Numbered from the stretch's first letter, positions 51,124 through 59,416 are shown. The stretch is 64,000 nucleotides of DNA from Candidatus Chloroploca sp. Khr17 (GCF_004138165.1 NZ_RYFF01000012.1:1-64000); one strand, 5' to 3'. Program-made: numbers and translations. Notes: generated by a model not told the origin, from the letters alone.

Positions 51124-53523
51124 ATGTATCTTCTCGGCACATTTTTGCTTGTCATGTCACTAGCAATGGCCCTGCTGACGGTGGTGAGTTATGCCCTGGT
51201 CATTCGGGGCAATCGGCTTGCGCTGACCTATGGACGCTTTGGGGTCTATGCATCCCTGGCTGGCGTTGTTATGGTCTATAGCCTGTTGATCACGCTCTTT
51301 GTGGCCCGCCGTTTCGATATCGAGTATGTCAACAACTATAGTTCGCTTGACCTCAATTTCTTTTTCACCGTTGCCGCCAGTTGGGCCGGGCAACCAGGCA
51401 GTTTCTTGATCTGGATTCTCTGGGGGGCCATTGCCGCTGCGCTGCTGGTACGTCGTTCGAAACATTTTGAGCCCTATACGCTCTTGGTCATTCAGGCGAT
51501 CCAGGCCGGTTTGCTGATCTTTGTACTGATCCTCAATCCATTCAAGCCCTTGCTTGATGCTACCACAGGGCTGGCGCTGACCCCCGCTGATGGGCGCGGG
51601 CTCAATCCGTTGCTCCACAATTTCTGGATGATTATTCACCCGCCCGTGCTCTTTATCGGGTATGCCCTCAGTATGATCCCGTTTGCGTTTGCGGTGGGGG
51701 CCCTAGTGCGCCGCGATTATGATACCTGGGTTACCCGGGCGCTGCCGTGGGTGATCGGGGCGTGGTCGTTTCTTGGCCTGGCGCTCTTGCTCGGTGGCTA
51801 CTGGGCCTACGAGACCCTCGGTTGGGGGGGCTATTGGGGCTGGGATCCCGTCGAGAATTCGTCGCTCGTGCCCTGGATCATTCTCACCGCCTTGATGCAC
51901 GGCATGGTGCAGCAACGCAGCCACGGTGGCCTGCGGAAGACCAATCTCGCGCTGGCGCTCACGGTCTATGTGACGGTCTTTTATGCAACGTTCCTTACCC
52001 GCAGCGGGGTCTATGCCAACTTCTCAGTGCATTCGTTTGTCGCCGAGGGCATCTTTGAGGGTCTGGTGGCGTTTCTGGTGTTGCTTGCCGTTGGTTCCAT
52101 CGCGCTCTTCTTCTGGCGGTGGCGCGATATTCCTGCCAACCCGCTAAGCGACAAATTCTTTTCGCGTGATAGCTTCTTTGTGCTTGCCATTCTCTCGTTC
52201 CTGCTCGTGGCCCTTGTGATTAGCACCGGTACATCAATGCCAGTGATCTCGGCTATTCCTGGGGTCGGCCATACGCTGCAGGGCTGGATGGGGGCAACTT
52301 TCGAGATTGATGATGGCACGCTGATGAATCCACAAGCACAGCCCTTTGAGGATGGGCGCTTTAGCCTCGCTCCAAGTTTCTATCAGCAGACAACCCCGCC
52401 CCTCGGGCTGGTCATCATTGTGTTGATGACCCTCGGCCCGTTGATGGGGTGGCGTGATAGCAACATGCGCAATCTCTTACGTGCGCTGCGCTGGCCTGCC
52501 GTGGCGGCGGTGCTTGCCGCAATTGTCGCTATGTTCATTGATGTCCGCGATCTGTTGTCGCTCTTCTATGTTTCGGGGGCGACCTTTGCAATCGGAACCA
52601 ACCTGGTGATGCTGCTGCGGACGCTGAAAGGCGGTTGGTTGCGCATCGGTGGCTATCTCGCCCACATGGGTTTTGCGGTGATGGCAATCGGCATGATTGG
52701 CTCGAGTGCCTATGCCACGCCCGAAACTCGCTTGAGCCTCGCCCCCGGTGAGAGCGCCCGTCTCTTTGGGTACGAATTTATCTTCAATGGCTATCAGCTT
52801 GATGAAGAGCAGCATGGCGTGCTCGATTTCAGTGTCAGTGATGGCACCCGTACCTTTACTGCGCGGCCCTATCTCTATGAGAATCAGCAGATGGGCCTGA
52901 CAACAACGCAGCCATCAATCCATAGCTTCTTCTGGCACGACCTCTATGTGTCGCCAGCCGGCTATGATCCCGAACGTGATGCAAGCCGTCCGGTTCTCGG
53001 TCAGGGTGAAACAACCAGTATTGGCCCGTATATCGTCACGTTCAACGGGTTTAATCTTGATACCGCCGCAATGTCCAGTGGTACCGGCAATATGCAGGTT
53101 GGCGCACAGTTGACGGTGCTCTATGAAGGTGAGCAACTTGAGGTTGAGCCATATGTCCGTGTTGCGGTCAATCCAACGACTGCCGAGCAAGAACTGATTT
53201 ATGTACCTGCCGAATTGCCAGGCGGCGCGTCGTTAACCGTCGTATCGCTTGACCCTGCCTCGCGCCGCATCTTGCTTGAAGGAAGCGGCACCGGGCTCGA
53301 AAATCTGCCCGTTATTCCCGCCAAGGGGGTGATTGCGGTCAGCGTCAAGCCCCTCGTCGTGCTGGTGTGGGTGGGAGTGATTATGAGCATTGTCGGTGGC
53401 TTCATCGCCCTGGTGCGCCGGTACCTCGAAGGGAGCGCAATGCTCGCGGGTGTACGCGTACGCCTGCCCAAAGGCCTCCCGAGTTGGACCCCGCGTCTGG
53501 GTTCACGTGGCGTTGGCAAATAG
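51124..53523 (+). CDS. ccmF: Cytochrome c haem lyase subunit CcmF
   Basis: A large membrane protein of 799 residues and about 14 helices that ligates haem from CcmE to apocytochrome c. The WWD domain is YETLGWGGYWGWDPVENSSLVPW. Further haem-handling blocks are LLHNFWMIIHPPVLFIGYA and THLTRSG-like ATFLTRSGVYANFSVHSF. It is longer than E. coli CcmF (about 650). The extra length is mainly the exported segment at about 540-740 (RLSLAPGESARLFGYEFIFNGY onward), followed by a final helix. It lies 34 nt after ccmE. Confidence 0.95.
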   Translation: MYLLGTFLLVMSLAMALLTVVSYALVIRGNRLALTYGRFGVYASLAGVVMVYSLLITLFVARRFDIEYVNNYSSLDLNFFFTVAASWAGQPGSFLIWILWGAIAAALLVRRSKHFEPYTLLVIQAIQAGLLIFVLILNPFKPLLDATTGLALTPADGRGLNPLLHNFWMIIHPPVLFIGYALSMIPFAFAVGALVRRDYDTWVTRALPWVIGAWSFLGLALLLGGYWAYETLGWGGYWGWDPVENSSLVPWIILTALMHGMVQQRSHGGLRKTNLALALTVYVTVFYATFLTRSGVYANFSVHSFVAEGIFEGLVAFLVLLAVGSIALFFWRWRDIPANPLSDKFFSRDSFFVLAILSFLLVALVISTGTSMPVISAIPGVGHTLQGWMGATFEIDDGTLMNPQAQPFEDGRFSLAPSFYQQTTPPLGLVIIVLMTLGPLMGWRDSNMRNLLRALRWPAVAAVLAAIVAMFIDVRDLLSLFYVSGATFAIGTNLVMLLRTLKGGWLRIGGYLAHMGFAVMAIGMIGSSAYATPETRLSLAPGESARLFGYEFIFNGYQLDEEQHGVLDFSVSDGTRTFTARPYLYENQQMGLTTTQPSIHSFFWHDLYVSPAGYDPERDASRPVLGQGETTSIGPYIVTFNGFNLDTAAMSSGTGNMQVGAQLTVLYEGEQLEVEPYVRVAVNPTTAEQELIYVPAELPGGASLTVVSLDPASRRILLEGSGTGLENLPVIPAKGVIAVSVKPLVVLVWVGVIMSIVGGFIALVRRYLEGSAMLAGVRVRLPKGLPSWTPRLGSRGVGK

Positions 53524-53535
53524 GTGGAGAGCTTT

Positions 53536-53579
53536 TGCTGAGGCACGCTTGTCGCACACGTTGGCAGCCTGCCTCAGCA
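53536..53579 (+). terminator. 10-bp hairpin after ccmF
   Basis: tgctgaggca (53536-53545) and its complement (53570-53579) flank 24 nt, just after the ccmF stop. There is no T-run; it may stabilise the 3' end or partly attenuate. Confidence 0.5.
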
Positions 53580-53631
53580 GAAGGACGTGAAAAGAAACCA
53601 GTCGCAAGGTATTGCCTTGCCATAGAGATCA

Positions 53632-54726
53632 ATGCAAGATTACTACGAGACTCTGCAAGTCCACCCCAAAGCCGAGCCTGAGGCCATCGAGGCAGCCTAT
53701 CTTCGTCTACGAGAGCGGTATGATCCGGCCAAACTTGAAGCGGCTGCCGATGAGATTCAGGCCCTAGCACGTCAGCGACGCAACGAGATCGAACAAGCTT
53801 ACGCTGTTTTGCGCGATCCACAACGACGCGAGGCCTATGATCACGAACGCACGCAGCGTCAGCATGAATTGCCCGAAGGCGATGACGATGACGATGCCAT
53901 TGACTATCGTCCTTTGCCTCCGGCAGGGCGTCGTGAACGACCCGAAGGCTTCGACGCTCAGCCCAAAGGCCGTGCATCACGGTCTGCCCAGTCCCAGAAA
54001 GGCCGCCCGACCAAGCGTGGTGCAGGCGGGCTACCGGTTTGGGTTGTCCCCGCATTGATCGTCGGCCTGGCGACGTTTGGCATTGTGATGACAACGCTCG
54101 TGATCACCTTGCTCAACTCGAATAACGCGCTTGCCCCGGCAGCAGGGCCGCAAGGCTTTGAGAGTTTGACGACACCAACAGCCGAAGCGACCCCTAGCCT
54201 CGACACGGTCATTGCCCAGTTCGAGGGGCAGGTTGTGGCGGCACGCCAGGTTGCCGAACGGGTGCCCGATAATTTCAATGCGTGGATCGAACTCGGCAAT
54301 GCCCTGTATGACAGCGTGGTCGTCGTACGCGAACGGCTCGCACGAGGCGACCCCACCGCACGCCAGGTCTATATTGAACGCCTCCCGCGCTGGCTTGAGG
54401 CTGCCGATGCTTATGCCAAAGCGGCTGAACTTGACCCGCAGAGTGCGCTGGCCTATGCCGATATGGCCGCTAGCTTCTGCTACTATGGGCAAGATATCAG
54501 CGACATGAGTTATGTCGAGCAAGGCCTTGCGCATGCCAAAAAAGCACTTGAGCTTGATGCAAGCGAAGGGCGCGCCTTGCTCAGTGCCGGCATCTGTTAT
54601 GCCTTCAACGAGCCGCCACAGATCACCGAAGCCCTTGCCCAATGGCAGATGCTGGTCGTGACGCCCGACGCGGAGCCAAACCTCGTCTTTCAGGCGCGCC
54701 AGTTGATCCAGGAATACAGCCGTTAG
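53632..54726 (+). CDS. Degenerate J-domain / membrane helix / TPR-like protein (CcmI-like)
   Basis: A 364-residue membrane protein. Residues 1-72 have a clear J-domain fold (DYYETLQVHPKAEPEAIEAAYLRLRERY ... IEQAYAVLRDPQRREAYD). The catalytic HPD is replaced by Asp31-Pro32-Ala33, so Hsp70 stimulation is not expected. A charged disordered linker precedes one helix (about 135-161). The exported C-terminal half (about 190-360) has TPR-like helix pairs (FNAWIELGNALYDSVV, WLEAADAYAKAAELDPQSALAYADMAASF, AKKALELDASEGRALLSAGICYAF). An exported TPR after a membrane helix matches CcmI/NrfG, which hold apocytochrome. It follows ccmF by 108 nt and its sister gene follows it. Confidence 0.8.
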   Translation: MQDYYETLQVHPKAEPEAIEAAYLRLRERYDPAKLEAAADEIQALARQRRNEIEQAYAVLRDPQRREAYDHERTQRQHELPEGDDDDDAIDYRPLPPAGRRERPEGFDAQPKGRASRSAQSQKGRPTKRGAGGLPVWVVPALIVGLATFGIVMTTLVITLLNSNNALAPAAGPQGFESLTTPTAEATPSLDTVIAQFEGQVVAARQVAERVPDNFNAWIELGNALYDSVVVVRERLARGDPTARQVYIERLPRWLEAADAYAKAAELDPQSALAYADMAASFCYYGQDISDMSYVEQGLAHAKKALELDASEGRALLSAGICYAFNEPPQITEALAQWQMLVVTPDAEPNLVFQARQLIQEYSR

Positions 54727-54750
54727 GAAATAGGAAATAGGAAATAGGAA
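54724..54750. repeat. Heptamer array TAGGAAA, 3 copies plus part
   Basis: Three TAGGAAA units plus TAGGAA. The array begins with the stop codon TAG of the preceding gene, so the coding end and the repeat are one. Confidence 0.92.
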
Positions 54751-54776
54751 GTTAGGGCGGGTGTAGGCCTCAGACA

Positions 54777-54830
54777 TGGCGCTTCGTGAGGGGGATGCTG
54801 GCGGGGTGCCCTCACGAAGCGCCAGTTTTA
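54777..54830 (+). terminator. Terminator with 16-bp perfect stem
   Basis: tggcgcttcgtgaggg (54777-54792) and its exact complement (54809-54824) around 16 nt, followed by GTTTTA. It probably ends the ccm-TPR transcript. The following 54831-55103 hold no gene but two small hairpins (gtcggccttcgccgac and ggccacgaaggtggcc). Confidence 0.8.
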
Positions 54831-55075
54831 CCCCGCCTCATAGGGCAATTGGCATCTTCTGTTCTTCCGTGCCGTCAAAGCATCAGAATGCCCCCCTGCG
54901 GCCAGACCGTTGGCGTAAACGCCTCGGCTATGGTGGACGAAGTCGGCCTTCGCCGACTGGATCAGGCCACGAAGGTGGCCTTTGCTGCCCAGCAGCCGCG
55001 CCGTTTACGGCCACGGCAAGAAGATGCAATCGCCCGAAAGACCATAAGGCAGGGGTTCAAAAAGATAAAAGCTCA

Positions 55076-55084
55076 TGCTACAAT
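55076..55084 (+). promoter_or_regulatory. Extended -10 TGCTACAAT before thioredoxin fusion gene
   Basis: TGCTACAAT lies 19 nt before the start at 55104 and matches the elements before ccmA and ccmC. No clear -35 is present. Confidence 0.5.
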
Positions 55085-55103
55085 GATAAGCGGAGTAGAT
55101 GAT

Positions 55104-55940
55104 ATGGTCACATATTATACGCTTCTGGGTATCGAGCCAGGGGCAAGTGACGACACAATTGCCAAAGCGTATGCGCGTCAACGCGAACGGTATAGCCCTG
55201 AACGGGTTTCCGAACTTGATCCTGAACTGGTCAAAGTCGCAACCGAACGCAGCGCTGAACTTGAACGCGCCTATCGGGTTTTGAGTGACCCGCAGCGGCG
55301 CCAGGCCTACGACGCAAGCCTCCAGATGAAGCAACCCACCGCTAGTGGGGATCGCCGGGGGCTAACCCCACGCGAAATCGGCTTTGCGATCACCGGTGTC
55401 CTGGCAGCGATCATTCTTGTGACAACGATCTGGATCGTGACCGGTGGTGAAAGCCAACCCGAGACCCAGGCGATGGCAGAAATGCGGCGAGCCGCCCCTA
55501 GCTTCGCTGCACCAACGCTCGACGGAAGCACGCTCAACCTGGAAGCGTATCGTGGCAAGGTTGTTCTGCTCAACTTCTGGGGAACTTGGTGTGAGCCATG
55601 CAAACGTGAACTGCCCGCCTTGCAGGCCGCCCATAACGACCTTAGCGATCAGGGGTTTGCGGTCATCGGCGTCAACCTGACGCGCGATGAATTGAGCCAG
55701 GGACAGGATACCGATGATGTTCAGGCTTTTCTTGATCAATATGGGGTGACGTTCCCTATTGTGCTCGATCTTGAAGGTGACATCACCAATGCCTATCGCG
55801 TCTTTCCCTTGCCAACTAGTTTCTTTATCGATCCCGAGGGGCAGATTCGTTATGTCCATATCAGTGAGCTAAAGTATAACGACATTGTTAGTCGTTTTAC
55901 CGAGCTCAAAGGGGAAGCGTCAGCCCTTGAGACGCCATAA
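55104..55940 (+). CDS. Degenerate J-domain / membrane helix / TlpA-type thioredoxin fusion (CcmG-like)
   Basis: A 278-residue membrane protein. Residues 1-72 are a J-like domain (YYTLLGIEPGASDDTIAKAYARQRERY ... ELERAYRVLSDPQRRQAYD) in which HPD reads Ser31-Pro32-Glu33, again without the catalytic His and Asp. One helix spans about 92-113. The exported part is a TlpA/ResA/CcmG thioredoxin (APSFAAPTLDGSTLNLEAYRGKVVLLNFWGTWCEPCKRELP, Cys163 and Cys166; cis-Pro in PLPTSFFID). Its likely work is to keep apocytochrome CxxCH cysteines reduced. The start is set by GGAG 8 nt upstream of ATG 55104. The response regulator follows after 15 nt. Confidence 0.85.
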   Translation: MVTYYTLLGIEPGASDDTIAKAYARQRERYSPERVSELDPELVKVATERSAELERAYRVLSDPQRRQAYDASLQMKQPTASGDRRGLTPREIGFAITGVLAAIILVTTIWIVTGGESQPETQAMAEMRRAAPSFAAPTLDGSTLNLEAYRGKVVLLNFWGTWCEPCKRELPALQAAHNDLSDQGFAVIGVNLTRDELSQGQDTDDVQAFLDQYGVTFPIVLDLEGDITNAYRVFPLPTSFFIDPEGQIRYVHISELKYNDIVSRFTELKGEASALETP

Positions 55941-55955
55941 TAGCAGGGGTAGCGC

Positions 55956-56636
55956 ATGGAAAAGCGTACAATCCTCGTTGTTGACGATGACCAGAACCTG
56001 CGAGATTTGATCCGGATCAATCTGGAATACGAGGGTTTCAAAGTCCTGACCGCAACCAATGGTGTAGAGTGCATCACCACTGTACGCGAGCATCGTCCCG
56101 ATATGATTCTGCTCGATCTCATGATGCCTGAAATGGATGGGCTGGAAGCCTGTCGCCGGATTCGGCAATTTTCCCAGTTGCCGATTCTGATGCTGACCGC
56201 CAAGGTGCAGAGCAACGATATCATTACCGGGCTGGATCATGGGGCCGATGATTATCTGGCCAAGCCCTTTGACGTTGACGAACTGGCCGCCCGGATCCGC
56301 GCCCTCTTGCGCCGTGTCCCCCCTTCGTACCGCCCACTCACCGCCGGCAAAGGGGAGATCACCATTGACCAGCAGGCGCGTGAAGTGATGGTGCGCGGTG
56401 AACTGATTGATTTGACGCCAACCGAATACCATCTGCTGATCATTCTGGCAGAAAAAGCCGGGGCGGTGGTCGATCACGAGACCCTGCTCAGAGCAGTCTG
56501 GGGTCAGGAATTTAGCCGCGACAACGATTATCTCAAGGTCTATATCTGGCATCTGCGCCGCAAGCTTGAACAGGATCCGCGCAAGCCCCGCTTGCTCCTC
56601 ACCGAGTGGGGGGTCGGCTACCGTCTGATGGCATGA
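55956..56636 (+). CDS. OmpR/PhoB family response regulator
   Basis: A two-component transcription regulator of 226 residues. The receiver domain has the acidic pocket VVDDDQNLRDL, the phospho-acceptor Asp54 in ILLDLMMPEMDG, Thr in LMLTAK and Lys in YLAKPF. The C-terminal winged-helix domain has LIDLTPTEYHLLIILAEKAGAVVDHETLLRAVWG and NDYLKVYIWHLRRKLEQDP. No kinase lies next to it; its closeness to the thioredoxin fusion gene (15 nt) suggests redox- or respiration-linked control. The nearby hybrid kinase at 59518 could be a partner, but that is unproven. Confidence 0.95.
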   Translation: MEKRTILVVDDDQNLRDLIRINLEYEGFKVLTATNGVECITTVREHRPDMILLDLMMPEMDGLEACRRIRQFSQLPILMLTAKVQSNDIITGLDHGADDYLAKPFDVDELAARIRALLRRVPPSYRPLTAGKGEITIDQQAREVMVRGELIDLTPTEYHLLIILAEKAGAVVDHETLLRAVWGQEFSRDNDYLKVYIWHLRRKLEQDPRKPRLLLTEWGVGYRLMA

Positions 56637-56637
56637 G

Positions 56638-56688
56638 TATCTTTGCTCCCCAAAAGCCAGCTACGCTGGTTTTTAGGGAGCAAAGATA
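56638..56688. terminator. Terminator with 24-bp near-perfect stem
   Basis: Arms 56638-56661 and 56665-56688 pair with two wobble-type mismatches around TAC. The core AAAAGCCAGC/GCTGGTTTTT is embedded in a longer stem. It overlaps the end of the regulator stop codon. Confidence 0.88.
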
Positions 56689-56696
56689 TTGAAATA

Positions 56697-56725
56697 TTGA
56701 CAAGCGTAGCAGCGGGTGCTATACT
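56697..56725 (+). promoter_or_regulatory. Promoter for tRNA-Gly
   Basis: Perfect -35 TTGACA (56697-56702), 17-nt spacer and TATACT (56720-56725). Initiation is expected near 56732, a few bases before the tRNA. Confidence 0.85.
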
Positions 56726-56737
56726 TTCATCCGAAGT

Positions 56738-56813
56738 GCGGGAGTAACTCAGTTGGTAGAGTACCTGCTTCCCAAGCAGGCTGTCGCGAGTTCGAGTCTC
56801 GTCTCCCGCTCCA
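56738..56813 (+). tRNA. tRNA-Gly (CCC)
   Basis: Acceptor GCGGGAG/CTCCCGC, D-arm ACTC-AGTTGGTA-GAGT, anticodon arm CCTGC-TTCCCAA-GCAGG, T-arm GCGAG-TTCGAGT-CTCGT, discriminator T and encoded CCA (56811-56813). Loop positions 34-36 read CCC, which pairs with glycine codon GGG. Confidence 0.95.
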
Positions 56814-56822
56814 TTTCATAAC

Positions 56823-56857
56823 GCGGTATCCTGGTGATAGGATACCGCATCTTTGTT
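56823..56857. terminator. Terminator between tRNA-Gly and glmS
   Basis: gcggtatcc (56823-56831) and its complement (56840-56848) around tggtgata, followed by a loose T-rich tract atctttgttt. It serves the tRNA and possibly the converging glmS. Confidence 0.65.
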
Positions 56858-56872
56858 TGCTGAGATTCCGCT

Positions 56873-58723
56873 CTATTCAACCGTCACACTCTTGGCGAGG
56901 TTCCGCGGTTGATCAACGTCGCATCCGCGCCGTACAGCCATGGTGTAGGCAAAGATTTGCAGTGGGATTGCGGTCAAGACCGGCTGGAGCAATGGGATCG
57001 TCAGCGGGACGCTAAGCACGTGACGCGCTCTGGTCGGCAAGAAATCGTCACCATCGGTGATAATGGCAATCACCTGGCCATGGCGCGCCTGCACCTGCTC
57101 GATATTGCTGACCATTTTGGGATAGATCTCATCGCGTGGCGCAATACAAACGACTGGCAGATCTTCGTCGATCAGGGCAATCGGGCCGTGCTTCATCTCG
57201 CCAGCCGGATACCCTTCGGCATGAATGTAGCTAATCTCTTTGAGCTTGAGGGCGCCCTCAAGCGCAATTGGATAGTTCTGTTGTCGCCCAAGGAAGAGTG
57301 CATTCGAGGCACGGTGGTAGTGTTCCGTCAGTTCTTGGCACTGGGGGATCACCCGCTCGATGATCGTGGCCGCCTTGCCCGGTAGCTCAACCAGGGCTTG
57401 CAGGTGCGGGCGGATCTGATCGGGCGTCATGGTGCCGCAGGCCTGGGCCAGACGCAAGGCAAAGAGATAGGCCGAGACCAGCATCGAGGTAAAGGCTTTG
57501 GTCGAAGCAACCCCGATCTCTGGGCCGGCATGCAGATAGATAGGGCCACCGTCGGCAACCCGCGCCGCCTGGCTCCCAATCGCATTGACAATCGCCACGC
57601 TCGGCACCCCCTGGTCACGCGCTTGCTCCATCGCGGCAAGGGTATCCACCGTCTCGCCACTCTGCGTAAAAGTCAGCAGCAAGGAGTCTTTGCCCAGCAC
57701 CGGCTCGCGGTAACGAAACTCGCTCGCATAATCCACCTCGACCCGCACCCGGGCAAGGCGCTCGATCATAAACTTGGCGACGAGACCAGCGTGCCATGCC
57801 GTGCCACAAGCGGTGATGTAAATGCGCTCAACGCGCCGCAGATCGGCGTCACCGAGGCGGAGATCCTCTAAATCAACGCGGCCAGCCTCGTGATCGATCC
57901 GCCCACGCAACACATCCACCAGCGCACGCGGCTGCTCGTGGATCTCTTTCTCCATAAAATGCTTATAGTCGCCACGGGCGGCGGCAATGGGATCCCAGGG
58001 AACCGTCACGGTCGGACGGGTCACCTGGCTCCCATCTAACCGACTAAGCGCAATGCCCTCGCGACTGACCACGGCCAGGTCGCGATCTTCAAGAAAGATC
58101 AGGTCACGGGTATAGTCAAGAATCGCCGGGACATCAGAAGCCACAAAATGCTCACCCTGGGCCGAACCGAGCACAACCCCGCCAGCATTGCCCAGACGCG
58201 CAGCAACAAAACGATCCGGCTCGTGCTTGCAGAAGGCCACGACGGCATTGCCACCACGCAGTTCAAGCATCGTCTGGCGGAGGGCCGGGGCAAGCGAGCC
58301 TTCGCGTTGATAGTGATACGCGAGCAGATGGGCAATGACCTCGGTATCGGTCTGCGACTGGAAATGTACGCCCTGTTCGAGTAAGCGCGACTTGAGTTCG
58401 AGATAATTTTCGACGATGCCATTCTGGATGACAACAATTGAGCCACTGGCATCACGATGGGGATGGGCATTCGTCTCGGTTACACCGCCGTGGGTGGCCC
58501 AGCGCGTATGGCCCAAGCCAATGGTACCGACGGCTGGCTCGTGGGCGACACGGGCAACCAAATTGCTGAGCTTGCCCACACTGCGACGCAATTGCAGCCC
58601 GGCTTCGGCATCATAAATCGCGATGCCTGCCGAGTCATACCCTCTATATTCAAGCCGCTGCAAGCCACCAATGATAACTTCTGTTGCCGAACGTGAACCG
58701 ATGTAGCCGACAATACCACACAT
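56873..58723 (-). CDS. glmS: Glutamine-fructose-6-phosphate aminotransferase
   Basis: GlmS makes glucosamine-6-phosphate from fructose-6-phosphate and glutamine, the first step to UDP-GlcNAc for cell wall and glycans. The 616-residue protein opens MCGIVGYIGSRSATEVIIGGLQRLEYRGYDSAGIA, whose Cys becomes the N-terminal nucleophile. The glutaminase domain includes GLGHTRWATHGGVTETNAHPH. Two SIS domains carry ACGTAWHAGLVAKFMIE, TQSGETVDTLAAM and EGALKLKEISYIHAEGYPAGEMKHGP. The C-terminus is NLAKSVTVE. The start at 58723 puts Cys at position 2 and has AGGAGA 7 nt upstream; longer starts are rejected. Confidence 0.97.
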   Translation of the reverse strand: MCGIVGYIGSRSATEVIIGGLQRLEYRGYDSAGIAIYDAEAGLQLRRSVGKLSNLVARVAHEPAVGTIGLGHTRWATHGGVTETNAHPHRDASGSIVVIQNGIVENYLELKSRLLEQGVHFQSQTDTEVIAHLLAYHYQREGSLAPALRQTMLELRGGNAVVAFCKHEPDRFVAARLGNAGGVVLGSAQGEHFVASDVPAILDYTRDLIFLEDRDLAVVSREGIALSRLDGSQVTRPTVTVPWDPIAAARGDYKHFMEKEIHEQPRALVDVLRGRIDHEAGRVDLEDLRLGDADLRRVERIYITACGTAWHAGLVAKFMIERLARVRVEVDYASEFRYREPVLGKDSLLLTFTQSGETVDTLAAMEQARDQGVPSVAIVNAIGSQAARVADGGPIYLHAGPEIGVASTKAFTSMLVSAYLFALRLAQACGTMTPDQIRPHLQALVELPGKAATIIERVIPQCQELTEHYHRASNALFLGRQQNYPIALEGALKLKEISYIHAEGYPAGEMKHGPIALIDEDLPVVCIAPRDEIYPKMVSNIEQVQARHGQVIAIITDGDDFLPTRARHVLSVPLTIPLLQPVLTAIPLQIFAYTMAVRRGCDVDQPRNLAKSVTVE

Positions 58724-58744
58724 ACGTCGTTCTCCTCGCATCTC

Positions 58745-58804
58745 GCTTGTGCTGGCGCAAATAGGCAACGGCGCTGGCCGTATTTGCAGCAGCACAAGCG
58801 GTTT
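58745..58804 (-). promoter_or_regulatory. Hairpin in glmS 5' region
   Basis: On the minus strand ccgcttgtgctgctgcaaata and tatttgcgccagcacaagcg pair over about 18 of 20 bases around a GC-rich loop (ggccagcgcc). It ends about 10 nt before the glmS ribosome site. It could be a leader control element or a transcript end; a T-run occurs only on the plus-strand side. Confidence 0.6.
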
Positions 58805-58819
58805 TTTAGGGCAACGGCC

Positions 58820-59416
58820 CTACAGCCGAACAAGCAGACCAAGGCCCACAAAGACCAGGATTGTCACGACCACAATGACCACCGCCGCAAGGCGTGAGCC
58901 ACGACGACCCTGCGCAGAAGGCACCGGAGCCCCTGCAAGGGCATAGTTGCCTAGCATAACACTGATCAGCCCAAAGGCGACCAGCGCCAGGAACGGGATC
59001 TTGATAAAAGAGAGTGGCCCGGTCAAAAGAGGGGTCAAGTAATCAATACCACATGGAACAAGACCGGCACAAGCCGTTGGCGGAATAATCTGGATCACTT
59101 GCAGGTAATGGTAGAGCGACAAGACGATGCCTGACAGCGAGAACGGCAACCCATACCAGGCAAGCCCCCGATCATCACGCAGGATGCCCACCAGCAAGAC
59201 AACCGCAAGGGGATACATCAAAATGCGTTGATACCAGCAGAGTTCACAAGGTATCCAGCGTAACACTTCACTGAAATAGAGGCTGCCGCACGTCGCAATC
59301 ATTGCACTTAGCAGGGCAATATGACGGGTTGCTGCCGTAAGCGCTTCTAACAAACTGCCCTGTTCATCCGCTGATTCACGTGATGTCGCGGCAGCATCCT
59401 GTGCCACTTGCGCCAT
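58820..59416 (-). CDS. Disulfide bond formation protein DsbB/BdbC
   Basis: A 198-residue membrane oxidoreductase that passes electrons from periplasmic thiol oxidases to quinone. Four helices carry the two Cys pairs: IPCELCWYQRILMYPLAV with CxxC, and PTACAGLVPCGIDYLTP with the second pair. CELCWYQR is the family signature. A fifth C-terminal hydrophobic helix (LAAVVIVVVTILVFVGLGLLV) is extra. No dsbA lies in this window. It complements the thioredoxin fusion protein, since cytochrome c maturation needs balanced oxidation and reduction of Cys residues. Confidence 0.9.
   Translation of the reverse strand: MAQVAQDAAATSRESADEQGSLLEALTAATRHIALLSAMIATCGSLYFSEVLRWIPCELCWYQRILMYPLAVVLLVGILRDDRGLAWYGLPFSLSGIVLSLYHYLQVIQIIPPTACAGLVPCGIDYLTPLLTGPLSFIKIPFLALVAFGLISVMLGNYALAGAPVPSAQGRRGSRLAAVVIVVVTILVFVGLGLLVRL

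Noticed and set aside
53632-54726. Functional DnaJ co-chaperone
   Set aside because: HPD is replaced by DPA and there is no G/F region or zinc domain, so a co-chaperone role is unlikely.
54786-55103. Longer N-terminus for the thioredoxin fusion protein
   Set aside because: The extra codons read through a terminator and two hairpins; a good ribosome site supports 55104.
58745-58804. glmS ribozyme
   Set aside because: The hairpin lacks the ribozyme core pattern and is too short; only a simple stem is visible.
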